Position numbers and translations under genes: made by a program. From NCBI GenBank assembly GCA_027306995.1, contig DAHUXS010000013.1, positions 372,001-436,000 on the forward strand: a stretch of DNA of 64,000 nt, read 5' to 3'. Positions 61,957-64,000 of the stretch are shown piece by piece (position 1 is the first letter of the stretch; each line of letters begins with the position of its first letter). The notes below the pieces were generated by a model, which had not been told where the DNA came from, searched no databases, and was given only the letters and a program-made list of their open reading frames with translations. The stretch comes from Lysobacter sp. (lineage in GTDB: Bacteria; Pseudomonadota; Gammaproteobacteria; Xanthomonadales; Xanthomonadaceae).

Positions 61957-63704
61957 GCCTGTTGCGCGTATTGCGACAGAGCGGAGCATTGCGGACGCTG
62001 GACGACGCGCTGGCACAAAGCCTACGCCGCCTCGACCCATCGACGCCGGACGACGTGCTGGCCGCGGCATCGCTGGCATCGCTGGCAGTCGCCCAAGGCC
62101 ACGCCGCGTTCGATCCGACGCAACCGCGTCAATTCGTCGATGCCGACCTGCCATGGCCGGACGCCGGAGCATGGCTACAGGCGTTGCAGGCATCGGGCTT
62201 TGTTTCCACGCCGGGATTGCCGGAATCGGAATCGGTCGCCGCGCCGCTCGTGCTCGAAGGTGGTTTGCTCTACCTGCGTCGTTATCGCGAATACGAACGA
62301 CGCTTGGCGCTGGGATTGCAGCGCATCGCAGGGCAGTCGCTTGAAGGCGATGACGCGACCATCCAATCACTGTTCGCAGCACTTTTCCCCGACGCCGCAA
62401 ATGGCGATCTCCAGGCCCGCGCTGCCGAATTGGCCTTGCAGCGTGCGCTAGTGCTGATCACCGGCGGCCCCGGAACTGGCAAGACCACCACGATTGCTCG
62501 CTTGCTTGTCCTGCGCATCGCCCAGGCGATCGCCGCCGGCAAACCGGCCCCGCGCATCGCGCTCGCCGCGCCGACGGGCCGTGCCGCCGAACGCATGTCG
62601 GAAAGCCTGCATCGCGCCGCGCGTCAGCTGGAAGCATCGGGTGTCGATGGCGATCTGCTCGCGGCGTTGCCGTCCACCGCCAGTACGCTGCATCGACTGC
62701 TCGGCACCATCGCGGACACGGCGCGCTTCCGCCACGATGCCGACAATCCGCTACCTTGCGACATCGTGGTGGTGGACGAAGCCTCGATGGTCGATCTGCC
62801 GCTGATGTGCAAGCTGGTCGAAGCCGTCGCCGATGGCGCGCAATTGATCCTGCTCGGCGATGCCGATCAGTTGCCCTCGGTGGAAGCCGGCGACGTGCTG
62901 GCAGCGATCCTGAGCGCCGACACGCTGCGCGATCATCGCGTGCATCTGCGGCGCGGCTGGCGTCAGAGCGCGGCATTGCAGCTGGCGCCGCTGGCGGAAG
63001 CCGTGCGCGAGGGCGCGTCCGCGGAAGCGCTCGCGTTGCTGCGCGATGGCAGCCTGTCCAACGTGCATTTCCATGAAGGCGTCGACGATCCGCTGCAGGC
63101 ACGACCGCGGCTCCTCGAACATTGGCGTGCGCTCGCCACGCTGGATGATCCCGCCGAAGCGCTGAAGCAAGCCAACCACCTGCGCTTGCTCACGGCATTG
63201 CGCGAAGGCCCGCAGGGCGCACGCGGACTCAATGCGCGGATCGAGGCATCGCTGTCCGGTCGTCGTATCGGCACGCCGCCAGCCTGGTTCCCCGGACGTT
63301 TGCTGCTGATCACCCGCAACCATTACCAGCAACGCCTGTTCAATGGCGATGTCGGCATCTGCCTTCCGGATGAACACGGCGTGCCGCTGGCATGGTTCGC
63401 CGGCGAAGGCGGTGTGCGTGCCTTCCATCCGGCGGCATTGCCTGCGCATGAATCGGCGTTCGCGATGACCGTGCACAAGGCCCAAGGCAGCGAATTCGAC
63501 GAGGTCTGGCTGCAACTGCCGCGTGCCGACAGTCGCGTCCTCAGTCGCGAACTGCTCTATACCGCCATCACCCGCGCCCGCGAGGTGCTGCATGTCGCCG
63601 GCAGCGCCGAGGTGATCACCGCCGCGTTGTCGCGACACGCCAGCCGCGTGTCGGGATTGGGTCGTAGACTCTCCACATTTTCCACACACCAGGAACCACA
63701 ATGA
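61953..63704 (+). CDS. recD: exodeoxyribonuclease V subunit alpha (RecD)
   Basis: A 583-residue helicase subunit. Walker A is ITGGPGTGKTTTIARLL (about residues 169-185), Walker B-like VVVDEASMVDLPLMCKL, GDADQLPSVEAGDVLA and C-terminal FAMTVHKAQGSEFDEVWL and ELLYTAITRARE. It is the 5'-3' motor of RecBCD. Its start overlaps the recB stop, and its stop overlaps the next start (ATGA at 63701-63704). Confidence 0.96.
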   Translation: MSLLRVLRQSGALRTLDDALAQSLRRLDPSTPDDVLAAASLASLAVAQGHAAFDPTQPRQFVDADLPWPDAGAWLQALQASGFVSTPGLPESESVAAPLVLEGGLLYLRRYREYERRLALGLQRIAGQSLEGDDATIQSLFAALFPDAANGDLQARAAELALQRALVLITGGPGTGKTTTIARLLVLRIAQAIAAGKPAPRIALAAPTGRAAERMSESLHRAARQLEASGVDGDLLAALPSTASTLHRLLGTIADTARFRHDADNPLPCDIVVVDEASMVDLPLMCKLVEAVADGAQLILLGDADQLPSVEAGDVLAAILSADTLRDHRVHLRRGWRQSAALQLAPLAEAVREGASAEALALLRDGSLSNVHFHEGVDDPLQARPRLLEHWRALATLDDPAEALKQANHLRLLTALREGPQGARGLNARIEASLSGRRIGTPPAWFPGRLLLITRNHYQQRLFNGDVGICLPDEHGVPLAWFAGEGGVRAFHPAALPAHESAFAMTVHKAQGSEFDEVWLQLPRADSRVLSRELLYTAITRAREVLHVAGSAEVITAALSRHASRVSGLGRRLSTFSTHQEPQ

Positions 63705-64000
63705 GCCAGCGCAACGCAGACGACATCGATTTCCGCATCGTCGGCCACGACATGCAGTTCGTCGAAGTGGAGCTTGATCCCGGTGAAAGCGCGGTGGCCG
63801 AAGCCGGCGCGCTGATGTTCAAGGATTCCAGCGTGCAGATGGAAACCATCTTTGGCGATGGTTCGTCGGGCGGTGGCGGCCTGATGGACAAGCTGCTGTC
63901 GGCAGGCAAGCGCGTGGTCACCGGCGAAAGCCTGTTCACCACCGTCTATACCCATACCGGCAGCGGCAAGGCCAAGGTGGCGTTCGCGGCGCCCTATCCG
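63701..64000 (+). CDS. AIM24/TIGR00266-family protein, cut by window end
   Basis: The first 100 residues of an AIM24-like protein (MSQRNADDIDFRIVGHDMQF..., with AEAGALMFKDSSVQMET and the GSSGGGGLMDKLLSAGKR linker, then TTVYTHTGSGKAKVAFAAPYP). The family is a beta-rich fold (tryptophan RNA-binding attenuator-like) of unclear function. The gene overlaps the recD stop and runs off the window, so its end is not visible. Coupling to recBCD suggests shared transcription; a repair role is not implied by the family. Confidence 0.85.
   Translation, partial: MSQRNADDIDFRIVGHDMQFVEVELDPGESAVAEAGALMFKDSSVQMETIFGDGSSGGGGLMDKLLSAGKRVVTGESLFTTVYTHTGSGKAKVAFAAPYP

Overview
This window is a high-GC gammaproteobacterial chromosome segment from the Xanthomonadaceae/Lysobacteraceae (Lysobacter, Luteimonas or Pseudoxanthomonas type). 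The main reason is gene order: rpmH-dnaA-dnaN-recF-gyrB followed by a small M48 protease gene, a TPR gene and tonB-exbB-exbD1-exbD2-pdxJ, which is the arrangement at the replication origin of Xanthomonas. An Oar-like TonB-dependent receptor, acnD-prpF and phhA fit the same group. I cannot name a species.

Layout. 0-2.3 kb: ferredoxin-NADP reductase, convergent with a MocR-type regulator. 2.4-6.8 kb: a minus-strand unit of TonB-dependent receptor, secreted alpha/beta hydrolase and winged-helix regulator. 6.9-11.3 kb: a membrane protein and the acnD-prpF pair of the 2-methylcitrate cycle. 11.4-15.9 kb: a tightly coupled six-gene operon (two membrane proteins, XRE regulator, exported hydrolase, ABC ATPase, ABC permease) behind two inverted repeats that overlap its promoter. 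15.9-20.8 kb: a TonB-domain protein with tandem repeats, then mnmE, yidC, rnpA and rpmH. 21.0-27.5 kb: dnaA, the probable oriC with DnaA boxes, dnaN, recF and gyrB, with three parS palindromes in and beside recF. 27.5-32.1 kb: envelope protease, TPR protein and the TonB-ExbB-ExbD energy system. 32.2-37.2 kb: pdxJ, a coiled-coil membrane protein, cardiolipin synthase, a radical SAM protein and an XRE/MmyB regulator. 37.3-46.0 kb: two transporters (MFS and SLC13-like), a degenerate soluble histidine kinase, fbp, phhA, a small outer-membrane barrel, a rhomboid protease and an RlmI-like methyltransferase.

46.0-48.6 kb is the most distinctive accessory block: a three-gene operon of a small exported protein (probable lipoprotein), a DUF2235/Tle1-like lipase with a Gln-rich C-terminal tail, and a single-pass membrane protein. 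It looks like an antibacterial effector-immunity module. 48.7-54.9 kb holds a VIT transporter, rmuC and a complete mlaFEDCB-mlaA lipid-transport operon. 55.0-63.7 kb holds recC-recB-recD with 4-bp overlaps, running into the start of an AIM24-family gene cut by the window end.

Nearly all coding sequences are joined by ATGA overlaps or short gaps, so most of the window reads as ordinary compact chromosome. I saw no tRNA, rRNA, insertion sequence, prophage or CRISPR array, and no gene-free stretch longer than 300 bases. Protein families were assigned from motifs and general knowledge, not database searches.
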